51,689 nucleotides of DNA from Herpetosiphon giganteus (GTDB lineage: Bacteria > Chloroflexota > Chloroflexia > Chloroflexales > Herpetosiphonaceae). This document shows positions 17,688-26,729 of this stretch, in pieces. Under the pieces are notes generated by a model. It saw nothing but the letters and a program-made list of their open reading frames with translations, was not told the DNA's origin and made no database searches. Position 1 is the stretch's first letter, and the number at the start of each line of letters is the position of its first letter. A program made the translations under genes and the position numbers. Location: positions 1 through 51,689 of the forward strand of contig NZ_JAFBCZ010000039.1 of NCBI RefSeq assembly GCF_016907925.1, read 5' to 3'.

Positions 17688-17696
17688 ATTATAGCA
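17688..17696 (-). promoter_or_regulatory. Extended -10 for the lipoprotein-rimI unit
   Basis: On the minus strand TGCTATAAT (17688-17696) is a consensus extended -10. The -35 region 17 bp upstream (TGGCAA) is weak. It lies back to back with the cmk promoter, about 45 bp apart. Confidence 0.5.
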
Positions 17697-17741
17697 GATC
17701 GTCTGGGTCGTTGCCATAATACCTGCAAATTTAGCTCATTA

Positions 17742-17750
17742 TGCTACAAT
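17742..17750 (+). promoter_or_regulatory. Extended -10 for cytidylate kinase
   Basis: TGCTACAAT (17742-17750) with no good -35. The leader to 17919 (about 160 nt) contains a seven-codon frame at 17758-17781 and a possible 36-codon frame (17850-17960) with AGGAGA upstream that overlaps the kinase start. No known riboswitch was recognised. Confidence 0.45.
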
Positions 17751-17919
17751 AGAACCATGGCTTTTCCAGCCTTTTCATGATTTATTGTCTCCTCACTTCC
17801 ACAAGTGGGGTATTGCATACGCTGGGTACTCAACAGGAGAGTGGTTGCGATGTGTACCCTTCACCTTTCAGCATGCGCTCAAATATTGCCTGTTCGGAGG
17901 TATCCAGCAAGGAATATCT

Positions 17920-18609
17920 GTGTTTTTGACTATGACTACACCACATACAATTGCAATTGATGGCCCGGCAGCGTCGGGGAAAAGTACGCTCGGTAAGTTG
18001 TTAGCAGACCATTTTGGCTATATCTATTTTGATACAGGGGTGCTCTATCGGGCATTGACCTATGTGGCCCTTGAACAAGCTGTTGATCTCGCGAACGCCG
18101 CCGCTCTCGCCAAACTCGCCCAAACGAGCAATTTTGAAATACTCGCGCCAAGTGTCGCCGATGGTCGCCAATACACGGTGCTGGCCAATGGCAACGACAT
18201 TACCTGGCCATTACGCGCCGCCAATGTCGAACGTAATGTCTCGCAAGTTGCCGCTCATCCTGCGGTGCGCGAAGCCTTGCGCGATACTCAACGCCAAATC
18301 GGCAAAGCTGGCCATGTCGTGATGGCTGGTCGCGATATTGGGGCGGTGATTATGCCCGATGCCCAATTAAAAATCTATCTTGATGCCTCGGTTGAAGAAC
18401 GTGCTCAACGCCGCGCCCAAGAACTCAATGCTCGTGGTCGCGCAATTAGCTATAGCGAAGTCTTGGACGACTTGACCCGCCGCGATGCAATCGATGCAGC
18501 TAACACCTTCTTAGCCGCCGATGCAATCACCATCAGCACCGATGGCCGCTCGCCGGAAGATGTCTTTCAAGCAATCGTTAATCTTATGGGCGTTGAAGCC
18601 CAAGCTTAA
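17920..18609 (+). CDS. cmk: Cytidylate kinase
   Basis: 229 aa from a GTG at 17920, which has AAGGA at 17909-17913; the ATG at 17932 is a fallback start with poorer spacing. The P-loop is IDGPAASGKST, then FDTGVLYRAL and VMAGRDIGAVIMPDAQLKIYL, all characteristic of Cmk. It phosphorylates CMP and dCMP for nucleotide synthesis. Length is normal. A good terminator follows 15 nt after the stop. Confidence 0.93.
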   Translation: MFLTMTTPHTIAIDGPAASGKSTLGKLLADHFGYIYFDTGVLYRALTYVALEQAVDLANAAALAKLAQTSNFEILAPSVADGRQYTVLANGNDITWPLRAANVERNVSQVAAHPAVREALRDTQRQIGKAGHVVMAGRDIGAVIMPDAQLKIYLDASVEERAQRRAQELNARGRAISYSEVLDDLTRRDAIDAANTFLAADAITISTDGRSPEDVFQAIVNLMGVEAQA

Positions 18610-18622
18610 GCAGCAAATCAAC

Positions 18623-18650
18623 GGCGTGGAGTTACATCCACGCTGTTTTT
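18623..18650 (+). terminator. Intrinsic terminator of cmk
   Basis: GGCGTGGA (18623-18630) pairs with TCCACGCT (18637-18644, with one G-U/G-T type pair), followed by a T-run from 18646 (TTTTTGTTT). Confidence 0.8.
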
Positions 18651-18697
18651 GTTTAAACATTGTTACAATCGCCCAGCGCAGCCGCAGCAATTGGCGC

Positions 18698-18727
18698 TTG
18701 ACGATTGGCTGATAAACAAAATACTAT
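18698..18727 (+). promoter_or_regulatory. Promoter of the PH-domain / ABC exporter unit
   Basis: TTGACG (18698-18703), an 18-bp spacer and TACTAT (18722-18727). The leader to 18895 is about 160 nt with no recognised element. Confidence 0.5.
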
Positions 18728-18895
18728 AGCACTAGGCTTGAGTCCAACACCCGGCTAGCCAAACCCTAGCTGCCATTCAACCAGCAGCGCAATTCTTTGG
18801 CTGAGCAAACGATGGCCCACGTTGCAGTTTGGATACCTACAAGCCAATGGCGGCACGAATGTCAGCCAACTCAGCTATGAATAGGATGGGATGCT

Positions 18896-20179
18896 ATGCC
18901 AACCACCGTGCCTCAAATCAGCTTCAATATCAACCTGCAATCTGATGAACGTGTCAAGCTGATCGCCTATCGCCATTGGCTGGTTTTGGCGCGCAACCTT
19001 TCAATTTGGTTCACGTTTTGGTTTTTTTGTACCATTATTTTCTTGTGGCGGGTCTCGCTCGTTGGCATCGATACCTTGAATACGGTGCTGTTTGGCGCTG
19101 GCACGATCTTTTTCTTCGCCATGATTTATAGCTATTTCGATTGGCGCAACGATGCCCTGGTCGTAACCAACCAGCGCGTTATTTCCTACAACTCGCGCTT
19201 TTTGATTAGCGTCCAGCGCAACGAGCTGTATGTGCGCGAAATCGAAGACGTAAAAACTGTCACCGAATCGGTATTTTCCCGCTATTTTGATTATGGCGAA
19301 ATTGAAGTCCAAACTGCCAGCCGTTTGCGCAACATTGCCTTTCGTGGGATCGTCAATCCTACATTGGTTCGCGATACGATTCTCGAATTCGTTGAGCCAG
19401 TTAAAGAAGAAGAACAAGTTGGGCGGGTTGAGCAAATTGTCAGAGCCAAAGTGCTCAAGCAAGGCGTTCTACCAAGTCTGCCGCCATTAAGCGATTTTAT
19501 TCCACCAGAACAAACTGGCCGTACACTTTTGGGCATTATTCCACCAAGCCCCGAAGTGCGCGGCAATTCGATTATCTGGCGCAAACATTGGCTGTTTTTA
19601 TTCGTCGAAGCTGCCAACCCAATTTTGCTGTTTTTGATTTTGAATTTGTCGTGGTCGCTGTTAATCGGCAACGATTTTATTCGCTCTGGTGGTTCGTTGC
19701 TCATTCTGGCTGTACTCGATCTGTTTTGTATTGCTTGGCTGATTTACGAGGTCATCGATTGGCGCAACGATGAATATATTGTTACGCCAGTTAATATTAT
19801 TGATATTGAGCGCAAGCCGTTGGGCCGCGAAACCAAACGCGAAACAACCTGGGACAAAATCCAGAATATTTCGCTCAATCAAGAAAATTTATGGGCACGG
19901 ATTTTGAAGTACGGCGATGTCGAGCTGTTTACCGCTGGTCAAAACGAAAATTTCACCTTTCGCGGCGTAGCAGCACCCGATAGCGTGCTGGCGGTCATTT
20001 CCGATTATCGCGACCAATTTGAGCAACGTGCCCGCGACCGTGATTTTGATAGTACCTTGATGCTGTTGCAGCATTATCACAAGCTCCAACGTGAGGAGCT
20101 GCAAGTGTTGTTTGATGATCATCGAACCCATATCGAATCCAAATTGCCGCCCCCTGAGCAATTGGAAACCGGAAACTAA
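18896..20179 (+). CDS. Membrane protein with two bacterial PH domains
   Basis: 427 aa built from two similar halves. Each half has two membrane helices followed by a bPH domain: the first after YFDWRNDALVVTNQRVISY and the second after VIDWRNDEYIVTPVNII. Each PH unit ends with a similar FRGIVNPTLV / FRGVAAPDSV segment. Bacterial PH-domain proteins of this DUF-type are integral membrane proteins with poorly known roles. It is 45 nt upstream of the gene for the large membrane-anchored surface protein and may be part of the same transcript. The duplication is clear; function is unknown. Confidence 0.82.
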   Translation: MPTTVPQISFNINLQSDERVKLIAYRHWLVLARNLSIWFTFWFFCTIIFLWRVSLVGIDTLNTVLFGAGTIFFFAMIYSYFDWRNDALVVTNQRVISYNSRFLISVQRNELYVREIEDVKTVTESVFSRYFDYGEIEVQTASRLRNIAFRGIVNPTLVRDTILEFVEPVKEEEQVGRVEQIVRAKVLKQGVLPSLPPLSDFIPPEQTGRTLLGIIPPSPEVRGNSIIWRKHWLFLFVEAANPILLFLILNLSWSLLIGNDFIRSGGSLLILAVLDLFCIAWLIYEVIDWRNDEYIVTPVNIIDIERKPLGRETKRETTWDKIQNISLNQENLWARILKYGDVELFTAGQNENFTFRGVAAPDSVLAVISDYRDQFEQRARDRDFDSTLMLLQHYHKLQREELQVLFDDHRTHIESKLPPPEQLETGN

Positions 20180-20224
20180 GATCAACGCAGTGGGAGTCAG
20201 AATCTGTTGTGCGAAGGAGTTCTC

Positions 20225-22111
20225 ATGGCGCATTCAGCCCGGTGGCGTGGGTGGATTTGGCTTGGCTTAGCCCTAGCCTATCTGCTTTGGCCAAGCTCAA
20301 GTTATGCCCAAAATGCCAATCCCATTAGTATTACCATCGATCAAGTTGGCTTCGATGCCCAAGGGCATGTGCTCAATAATGGCTGGTATCCGGTTATCAC
20401 GACAATCGAAAATACTGGGGCTGATATTCAAGCCCAAGTGGTGGTTGAAACTGGATTTGGCCAAGCAGATTTGCTGCAAACTGTCGATTTGCCTGGTGGA
20501 GCACGCAAACAAGTCCGCTTGTTGATGCGCGCCAATCTCAACCAAAGCGTCGTAACCATCAAAGTGCTCGATCAGCAAGGCAAGCAACTTGCGCTCAATC
20601 GTAGCAATATACGGGTTCACGATAGCGCAGAGGTCTTGGTTGGGGTGTTTGGCGGGCCAGCCTCAAGTTTGGCGGGCGCTGCGATTCCAGGCCGATTAAC
20701 CACGATTATGCTGCTCGATCCAGCTCAGCTGCCAAGCAACGATGGTGAGCTGTTTAACTTTGGCGCGATTGTCTTACAAGATGTGCAGCCAACTGCCGAG
20801 CAAGCAGCAGCCTTAGAACGCTGGGTTGCAACTGGAGGCACCTTGATCGTCAGCGGCGGCCCGAATGTCGCCGAATTGCCCAAAGCATTAGCCGCACTCT
20901 TGCCTGGCAGCAGTCGCAGCAGTAATACTTCAGCAGTTTTGACCAGCCTCAATAAACAGACAGTCCCCCAATTTGCCCAAGTCGAACTGAAGGTCAATCA
21001 ACTTACGCCCAATGCCGAGGCAATACCTTTAGGCCTTGGCGCGAATAACGAGCCGTTGCTGCTCAGTCGCAAGCTTGGCACGGGTCATGTGCTGCTCACC
21101 GCCTTCAACCCAAGCGATTTACCAGCCGAAATTAACGATCGCCGCGTGTGGCCGGTAATTCTCCAACCGCAACTCTATCGTGATTGGAACGTGGCGCTCT
21201 CGCCATGGTCAATGCAAATTAGAGGTAGCGACCAAAACTTGCCTTCAATTTTCACCTTCATGGGTATTTTGTTTGGCTACATTTTGCTGATTGGGCCAAT
21301 TAACTACTTCGTTTTGCGGCGCTTAGATCGGCGCGAATGGGCGTGGTTTACGATTCCCTTGATTGTGGTTGGCTTTGTCGGGATTATGTATTTGGCTGGT
21401 GGCGATTTGCGCACTGGCAATATCAACGTCACGACAATCAATGTTGTCGATAGCCAACTTGGCGCGCAGCAAGGCAGGGTTAGTGTTAATTATGGCTTCA
21501 ATGCTGGGCGACGGGGCGCATGGAACGGCAGTATCGATTCGAACTTAACTGCTGGCAATCAATCGGCGCAAGCGTTTGGCGATAATGGCTCGGGAACGAT
21601 CGAGCAAACCAGCGATAACCGCACACTCCTGCCAAACTGGCAAAGCAACATTGGCGATATGCAAACCCTCGCGGCGATTGGCTCAGTCACTGTGCCCTAT
21701 AATTTTGAGATTAAAGTTGCCAAACCTAACTCATGGGAAGGCGCGACCATTACCAATCGCAGCCAACGTAAAGTTGAGTATGCGGTAGTCTTCGCTGGCG
21801 AGGATAGCATTATCTTACCAACGCTTGAGCCTGGTGCTTCGGTAACGATCGATAATAGCCTCAATCGCACAAACCAAAGCAGCCCATATCTTGCTAGCAA
21901 TCAACAACTCAATCAAGCATTAGAATTGCTCTGGACCGCAGGTAACGAGCGCACCAATTTCAATGGTTTGCCCAAAAATTCGCTCTATACCGCGCCGCAT
22001 ATCACGGTGCTCGATAGCGAAGTTTTGCACGAAATTATGGTCGATGGCCTAGCCGCACCCCAAAAAAGTAGCAATATCTACAATTTATATGTTGATTTGG
22101 AGCAACGCTGA
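20225..22111 (+). CDS. Large membrane-anchored surface protein linked to an ABC exporter
   Basis: 628 aa from the ATG at 20225 with AAGGAG upstream. The signal peptide ends near SYAQ. A beta-rich N-terminal region is followed by a Rossmann-like stretch (about 150-220, AIVLQDVQPTAEQAAALERW, GGTLIVSGGPN) reminiscent of class I glutamine amidotransferase-like domains found in surface or gliding ABC accessory proteins. Two membrane helices (about 339-361 and 372-393) precede a second extracellular domain of about 230 residues. The stop overlaps the ATG of the ABC ATPase by one base (TGATG). A role as accessory subunit of the exporter is inferred. Confidence 0.75.
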   Translation: MAHSARWRGWIWLGLALAYLLWPSSSYAQNANPISITIDQVGFDAQGHVLNNGWYPVITTIENTGADIQAQVVVETGFGQADLLQTVDLPGGARKQVRLLMRANLNQSVVTIKVLDQQGKQLALNRSNIRVHDSAEVLVGVFGGPASSLAGAAIPGRLTTIMLLDPAQLPSNDGELFNFGAIVLQDVQPTAEQAAALERWVATGGTLIVSGGPNVAELPKALAALLPGSSRSSNTSAVLTSLNKQTVPQFAQVELKVNQLTPNAEAIPLGLGANNEPLLLSRKLGTGHVLLTAFNPSDLPAEINDRRVWPVILQPQLYRDWNVALSPWSMQIRGSDQNLPSIFTFMGILFGYILLIGPINYFVLRRLDRREWAWFTIPLIVVGFVGIMYLAGGDLRTGNINVTTINVVDSQLGAQQGRVSVNYGFNAGRRGAWNGSIDSNLTAGNQSAQAFGDNGSGTIEQTSDNRTLLPNWQSNIGDMQTLAAIGSVTVPYNFEIKVAKPNSWEGATITNRSQRKVEYAVVFAGEDSIILPTLEPGASVTIDNSLNRTNQSSPYLASNQQLNQALELLWTAGNERTNFNGLPKNSLYTAPHITVLDSEVLHEIMVDGLAAPQKSSNIYNLYVDLEQR

Positions 22112-23070
22112 TGGAATTGATCGTTGAAACTCACAATTTAACCCAGCGTTTTGGCACGCATGTCGCGCTCAATCAGGTCAATTTGAGCATTCCCAAAGGC
22201 GCGGTCTATGGTTTTATCGGGCCAAACGGCGCTGGCAAAACCACGACGATGCGCATTTTGACCACCTTGCTCCAACCAACCGCTGGTGAAGCTTTGGTTA
22301 ATGGCATTTCGGTGCGCCAAAACCCCGATGCGGTGCGCAAATTAATTGGCTTTATGCCCGATTATTTTGGAGTCTACGATAGCATGCGGGTCTGGGAATA
22401 TCTCGATTTCTTCGCTCACGTGTATGGTATCAAACAGCCCCGCCGCACGAGCCTGATTCAGGAACTCTTGCAATTGGTCGATTTGACCGAAAAACACGAT
22501 AGCTATGTAATGAATTTAAGCCGTGGGATGAAACAGCGCTTGAGTTTGGCTCGCACCATGGCCCACGACCCAAGCTTATTAATCCTCGATGAACCGGCCA
22601 GCGGGCTTGATCCGCGGGCACGGATCGAGCTACGCGAATTGCTACGCGAATTAAGCCGCATGGGCAAAACAATTATGGTAAGCTCACACATTTTGTCGGA
22701 GCTAGCCGAAATGTGTAGCCATATTGGCATTATCGAGCGCGGCACGCTCTTGGCAAGTGGCCCAGTTAACGAAATTATGCAAGACTTACGGCCTCACAAG
22801 CTGATTGAAATTCAAGTTGTTGAGCGGGCGATGGCCGCCTTGCAGCTGCTCAAACAAATTCCAGCAATCAACGATGTCAATTTAATTAACGAGCTTGCCG
22901 ATGACCAAGTGGGTGGCAAATTGGCCATCAATTTTAGCGGCACAAGCGACGAGAGCAGCAGCATTTTGAGCAACCTGATTGGCCAAGGCTTTCGGGTCAA
23001 TCACTTTGCCGAACGCCAATCCGACCTTGAAGAAGTCTTTTTGCATGTGACGCAAGGAGTGGTGGCATGA
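22111..23070 (+). CDS. ABC-2 type exporter, ATP-binding protein
   Basis: 319 aa. Walker A GPNGAGKTT (37-45), signature LSRGMKQRL, Walker B SLLILDEPASGLDP and H-loop VSSHIL are intact. The C-terminal 90 residues form the extra domain common in ABC-2 exporter ATPases. Its start overlaps the stop of the surface-protein gene by 1 nt and its end overlaps the permease by 4 nt, so all three are translationally coupled. The substrate is unknown; GldA of gliding bacteria is of the same general type but this similarity is not enough for assignment. Confidence 0.92.
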   Translation: MELIVETHNLTQRFGTHVALNQVNLSIPKGAVYGFIGPNGAGKTTTMRILTTLLQPTAGEALVNGISVRQNPDAVRKLIGFMPDYFGVYDSMRVWEYLDFFAHVYGIKQPRRTSLIQELLQLVDLTEKHDSYVMNLSRGMKQRLSLARTMAHDPSLLILDEPASGLDPRARIELRELLRELSRMGKTIMVSSHILSELAEMCSHIGIIERGTLLASGPVNEIMQDLRPHKLIEIQVVERAMAALQLLKQIPAINDVNLINELADDQVGGKLAINFSGTSDESSSILSNLIGQGFRVNHFAERQSDLEEVFLHVTQGVVA

Positions 23071-23942
23071 AGGCAATTTTGCAAAAGGAATTTCGCTCGT
23101 ATCTGCGCGGCAATCGGGCCTTTACCATGCTCAGCATCTACTTATTCATTTTAAGTGGTTTGTGTGTGCTGATTTATGCTGGCTACAACGACAGTGGGTT
23201 TGCTGATCGCAGTGATATTGGGCTATCGTTGTATGTTTCTTCAGCAGTGGTCGCCTTATTTCAACTGACTTTTTTTGCACCATCGTTGAATGCTTCATCA
23301 TTGGGCAGCGAACGCGATCGCCAAACCATCGATGTGCTGATGGTAACGCCGGTGCGCCGCTACCAAATCGTTTTGGGCAAGCTGATTGCGCCATGTTTAT
23401 TTCTGTTTCTGCTCAGTCTCGCCACCTTGCCGATTGGCGCAATGGCCTTGCTGATTGGCGGGATTGAAATTCGCGATTTGCTGATTGCCTTGGCGATTCA
23501 GGTCGTGACAGTTTTGGGCTATGGTACAGTCGGCATTTGGGGAGCTTCGTGGGCCAAAACCAGTCGTGGCGCAATGCTGGCCACCTTAGGCTTAGCGCTG
23601 GTCATGGCCGTTGGCTTGCCATTGCTAGCACTTTTGGTTTTGGCAATCCTTTCAAACGATGAAGCGCTGTTTAAGTCGATTATGAACAATGGTTTTCTCC
23701 GTAACTTGGGCGTGGTTGTTTTATCGTTTAGCCCGTTTTTCAGCCTCGTCATGTGGATTCAAAGCATTAGCGAGGGCAATGCTACCCTCTGGACATTAGA
23801 TCTCCAAGGTCAGCTAGGTGGTGGCGTGATTTTACAGCCTTGGGTTATCTCAGTGCTGATTTGGCTGGTGCTGATTCCATTCTTAATTTGGCGCAGCTCG
23901 AAGCAATTGCAAAAGTCGGTTGCCCGTTCAAGCGGTGGCTAA
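23067..23942 (+). CDS. ABC-2 type exporter, permease
   Basis: 291 aa with six to seven membrane helices. The N-terminus AILQKEFRSYLRGNRAFTML is the amphipathic coupling helix typical of ABC-2 permeases, and SLGSERDRQTIDVLMVTPVRRYQIVLGKL is the conserved cytosolic segment of the family. It overlaps the ATPase gene by 4 nt and ends the operon. A MITE-like element follows directly and may terminate transcription. Confidence 0.9.
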   Translation: MKAILQKEFRSYLRGNRAFTMLSIYLFILSGLCVLIYAGYNDSGFADRSDIGLSLYVSSAVVALFQLTFFAPSLNASSLGSERDRQTIDVLMVTPVRRYQIVLGKLIAPCLFLFLLSLATLPIGAMALLIGGIEIRDLLIALAIQVVTVLGYGTVGIWGASWAKTSRGAMLATLGLALVMAVGLPLLALLVLAILSNDEALFKSIMNNGFLRNLGVVVLSFSPFFSLVMWIQSISEGNATLWTLDLQGQLGGGVILQPWVISVLIWLVLIPFLIWRSSKQLQKSVARSSGG

Positions 23943-23950
23943 AGACTGAG

Positions 23951-24147
23951 TTCCCTCACCCCAGCCCCCTCTCTTTCAAGGGTAGGTTTTTAAAGCGTGG
24001 TGGTCAAACATTCCCTCACCCCCCATCCCCCGCTCCCACGAAAACGCGGGTGAGGGGAAGCACCTGTTTGTACCGACACATTACACCAGAACCACACCAT
24101 GAAAAGCCCCTCGCCCGTGCGCGGGAGAGGGGTTGGGGTGAGGGAAC
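23951..24147. repeat. MITE/REPIN-like element, copy 3
   Basis: Alternating CCCTCACCCC..CCCCTCT arms and GGGAGAGGGGTTGGGGTGAGGG (as separate short arms) with an internal CGCGGGTGAGGGGAAGCACC segment. It looks like one and a half copies joined, since the C-rich arm occurs twice (about 23953-23972 and 24013-24035). Confidence 0.6.
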
Positions 24148-24219
24148 GCTTAAGCATATTGCTCAGCGCACAGCTTTCGCGGTACAATTCAGCCAACCGC
24201 TGAATCCAAGGAGGCTTGT

Positions 24220-24627
24220 ATCGCTACGCTTGTTGTCATCGAAGACCAACCAGATACGCTGTTAATTATTCGCAGTACCTTGCATCAACAAGGCCATCAA
24301 CTGCATTTCTTCCCCAATGGCCGCATTGCCACTGCCCAAGCAATTCAGGCCTTGCAACCAGCACTCATTTTGCTCGATGTCCAGTTGCCAGATCAATCGG
24401 GCTTTGATTTGATTGGCTCGCTGCGTTCAATTGCTCCCTGCATTGCCTTGACAGGATTTAGTGATATGAGCATTGTTGAACGTGCCAAAGCACTTGGCTT
24501 TTTTGGCTTTTTGGGTAAGCCAATTCGTCCAGCCTATTTTCCTCAACAAATTGCCCGTTTGCTTGCTGGCGAAGCAGTTTGGGAGCAAAGTTGGCTCAGC
24601 GACATCCCAATGCCAATTTTCAGCTAA
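24220..24627 (+). CDS. Stand-alone receiver-domain response regulator with apparent ATC start
   Basis: 135 aa if translation starts at the ATC at 24220. AAGGAGG (24208-24214) lies 5 nt before it, and the reading IATLVVIEDQPDTLLIIRS is the complete first strand and helix of a receiver. No ATG, GTG or TTG occurs in frame near this site; the next in-frame TTG (24280) would delete the acidic pocket. Predicted active residues: E8, D9, phospho-acceptor D53, T78 and K100. No output domain follows, so it is CheY-like or a phosphorelay element. Its 3' end overlaps the convergent STAND gene by 8 nt. Confidence 0.75.
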   Translation: MATLVVIEDQPDTLLIIRSTLHQQGHQLHFFPNGRIATAQAIQALQPALILLDVQLPDQSGFDLIGSLRSIAPCIALTGFSDMSIVERAKALGFFGFLGKPIRPAYFPQQIARLLAGEAVWEQSWLSDIPMPIFS

Positions 24628-26215
24628 ATAGCAGCAGAATCGGCTGCAATTCGGCCCGCTGTTGCTCGCTAACCATACTCATCGCCGAACGCAGCCACAA
24701 TTTGCCCTCTGGGCTTTCATAGTGCAGCCAAAACTTCCATAAACCAGCGATCAACTCCAGTAATTGATCGTGGGCATAAATCGAAGCCCACTGCAAACAG
24801 CCCCGAATCGTCGTATAGCTATCACGCAAGAGCGAAAGATCATTCATTGGCGTAAGCAATTCGCCATGATCTTTAGCGCGTTCAATTGTTTGTTCCCACT
24901 GTTGCAATACCTGCTTAATCTCGTTAGCCCAATATTGGCTAAATTCGAGCATCAGCTGGTGATAAACATCGCGTTCTAGCGCAACTTGGCGTGCATACAA
25001 ACGTGTGACCAGCGGCATACTAAACCGCGTTTCACCACGACTATCAACGCTGCCTTCTAAGCACGAAGCATCGACCAAGCTGCTCGCCACCCGCCAATTG
25101 ACTTTAAAGGCTTTAGTGGCTTGGGCTAGGCTAAAATGATGTTCAAACAGTGCCAAGCGTAGGCATGCAGCCTGCACATCATCACTCAATAACGAAAAGC
25201 TATATTCGACCATTTGGCGCAAGGTGCGATGCGGCGCTGAGCCATTGGCCAACGATTCAATGTCGAGCATCTCCACATTGGTCATGGCCAAAATATCGCT
25301 GGCCGAGACTAATAATAATTGCGAGGCAGCAATTTCAATGGCCAATGGATGGCCAGCCAAGCGCTGGACAATTTGCTCGGTTTGGCGGCGTTCAACCTGG
25401 CGATTCAAATCGCGAGCACGTTGCTCAAACAGCAAAATTCCTTCCTCAAGGCTCAAAGCTGGCACCGGAAACCGCCGCTCGCCGTTGATACTTAAAGCAA
25501 TTTGGGTGGTGGTAATGATTGAAACATTGCCAAAATTCAACAGCGGCAACAACATTTCAGCAATCGAGCGAATATGTTCGCAATTATCAATAATTAGCAC
25601 TGTGCGTCGATTGGATTGCTGAATATAACTGGCGAGATCGGCTTTCGGGTCGCCCAGCCAGCGATTGAGCAAGGCCTGCCAGCTATCGTGCACCGTATAT
25701 TCATTGCGCAAATCAACAAAAACCACTTCTTGGGCAAAGCCAGCATTGGCGATATAGCTGGCCAAGGCAATTGCCAAGCGAGTTTTGCCAATGCCACCGA
25801 TGCCATGCAAGGTCACCAGCCGATAATCGCGGCAAAGCTCAAGCAACTCTTGCAGCACAGCTTGGCGGCCAACCAACGGAGTTAGCGGAATCGGCAGACC
25901 GATAATTGTGGTAGGCCGCAGGCTCGGCAGATGATCTAAGAGATGGCGTAATTGCTCGTAGAAGCGGCCACGTTTGGCATAGTAGGTGCTATCGGCCATA
26001 TTAAGATTTGCAGCTTTTTGACTTTCTGTGGTATAACGATTGACCTGCTGTTCAAAGAAGGCAAGTGCATCAACATCGTGGCTCATGCCATCGCGCAAGG
26101 TTTGCACAACCACCTGACGACCACCATGATTATCGACCCATTGCTGCAACGATTGTGATAATATCTCGCCGCGGAGTAATTGGCGAAGCATTTTATTTGG
26201 CCAAGGATGTGGCAT
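24620..26215 (-). CDS. STAND/NB-ARC-type ATPase regulator
   Basis: 531 aa. P-loop GIGGIGKTRLAIALA (about 140-150), Walker B RTVLIIDNCEH and the later GHPLAIEIAASQL motif mark a STAND ATPase of the type fused to bacterial transcription regulators. The N-terminal 100 residues may form a small DNA-binding or adaptor domain; they are not recognised. The C-terminal region is helical without clear repeats. The ATG at 26215 lies within the start codon region of the divergent HTH gene; an alternative ATG is at 26191. Neither has a strong ribosome-binding site. Confidence 0.8.
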   Translation of the reverse strand: MPHPWPNKMLRQLLRGEILSQSLQQWVDNHGGRQVVVQTLRDGMSHDVDALAFFEQQVNRYTTESQKAANLNMADSTYYAKRGRFYEQLRHLLDHLPSLRPTTIIGLPIPLTPLVGRQAVLQELLELCRDYRLVTLHGIGGIGKTRLAIALASYIANAGFAQEVVFVDLRNEYTVHDSWQALLNRWLGDPKADLASYIQQSNRRTVLIIDNCEHIRSIAEMLLPLLNFGNVSIITTTQIALSINGERRFPVPALSLEEGILLFEQRARDLNRQVERRQTEQIVQRLAGHPLAIEIAASQLLLVSASDILAMTNVEMLDIESLANGSAPHRTLRQMVEYSFSLLSDDVQAACLRLALFEHHFSLAQATKAFKVNWRVASSLVDASCLEGSVDSRGETRFSMPLVTRLYARQVALERDVYHQLMLEFSQYWANEIKQVLQQWEQTIERAKDHGELLTPMNDLSLLRDSYTTIRGCLQWASIYAHDQLLELIAGLWKFWLHYESPEGKLWLRSAMSMVSEQQRAELQPILLLFS

Positions 26216-26474
26216 GGAACAGCCCTCTGGTCTAACCTACGACCCACCAGCCAGCCAACTGCTCTCCTTGCAGCAGGCGGCGGCCTATACCCGTGAATAT
26301 TACCCAGCCCAGTCGCTAACCGAAGGCAGTTTGCGCGTTTACCTTAATAAAGGTAAAATCCGTGGCATCAAACTTGATCGCTATTGGTATACAACTGCTG
26401 CCGAGCTTGATCGCTATCTTTCTCAACCAGCATCAACCCCGAACGAACCACAACCGCCAGTTACGGATTCGTAA
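26214..26474 (+). CDS. Small excisionase-like helix-turn-helix protein
   Basis: 86 aa with AAGGA 6 nt upstream. SLQQAAAYTREYYPAQSLTE then LRVYLNKGKIRGIKLDRYWY fits the winged-HTH of MerR/excisionase-type DNA-binding domains, and a 20-residue proline-rich tail follows. The ATG overlaps that of the STAND ATPase gene on the other strand by 2 bp (GCATGG), so one short promoter region or opposing promoters inside the genes must serve both. Confidence 0.7.
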   Translation: MEQPSGLTYDPPASQLLSLQQAAAYTREYYPAQSLTEGSLRVYLNKGKIRGIKLDRYWYTTAAELDRYLSQPASTPNEPQPPVTDS

Positions 26475-26729
26475 TTTCTCCAAGGTTCTCCAGCAAAACT
26501 CTAGATACAATCAAGAGCAAAGCCGCATTTGCAGCGCTTGATTGTATGCTATCGTAGCACTATCGACTGCTAACGCAATCCATAACTTAATAACCAACCG
26601 AACCAGTGCGAATAGGGCATTGCTGAGCATCATTATAGCCGACGATTGGTTTTCAACGAACAGCATGTGCTAGGCAAGCAGCCAGATTCAAGCGTCGTCG
26701 CGCTCAATCGGTCACCCCTAGGAGGTCTC
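26475..26729. other. Spacer with one hairpin, no clear gene
   Basis: Contains an 11-bp inverted repeat ATACAATCAAG (26505-26515) / CTTGATTGTAT (26537-26547) with a 21-nt loop and no T-run; it may end transcription of the HTH gene or be a protein site. Nothing else was recognised before the candidate small gene at 26730. Confidence 0.45.

Noticed and set aside
17751-17919. Riboswitch in the cmk leader
   Set aside because: Some hairpins are possible (AAGTGGGG, GGGTAC..GTACCC) but none matches a known riboswitch core.
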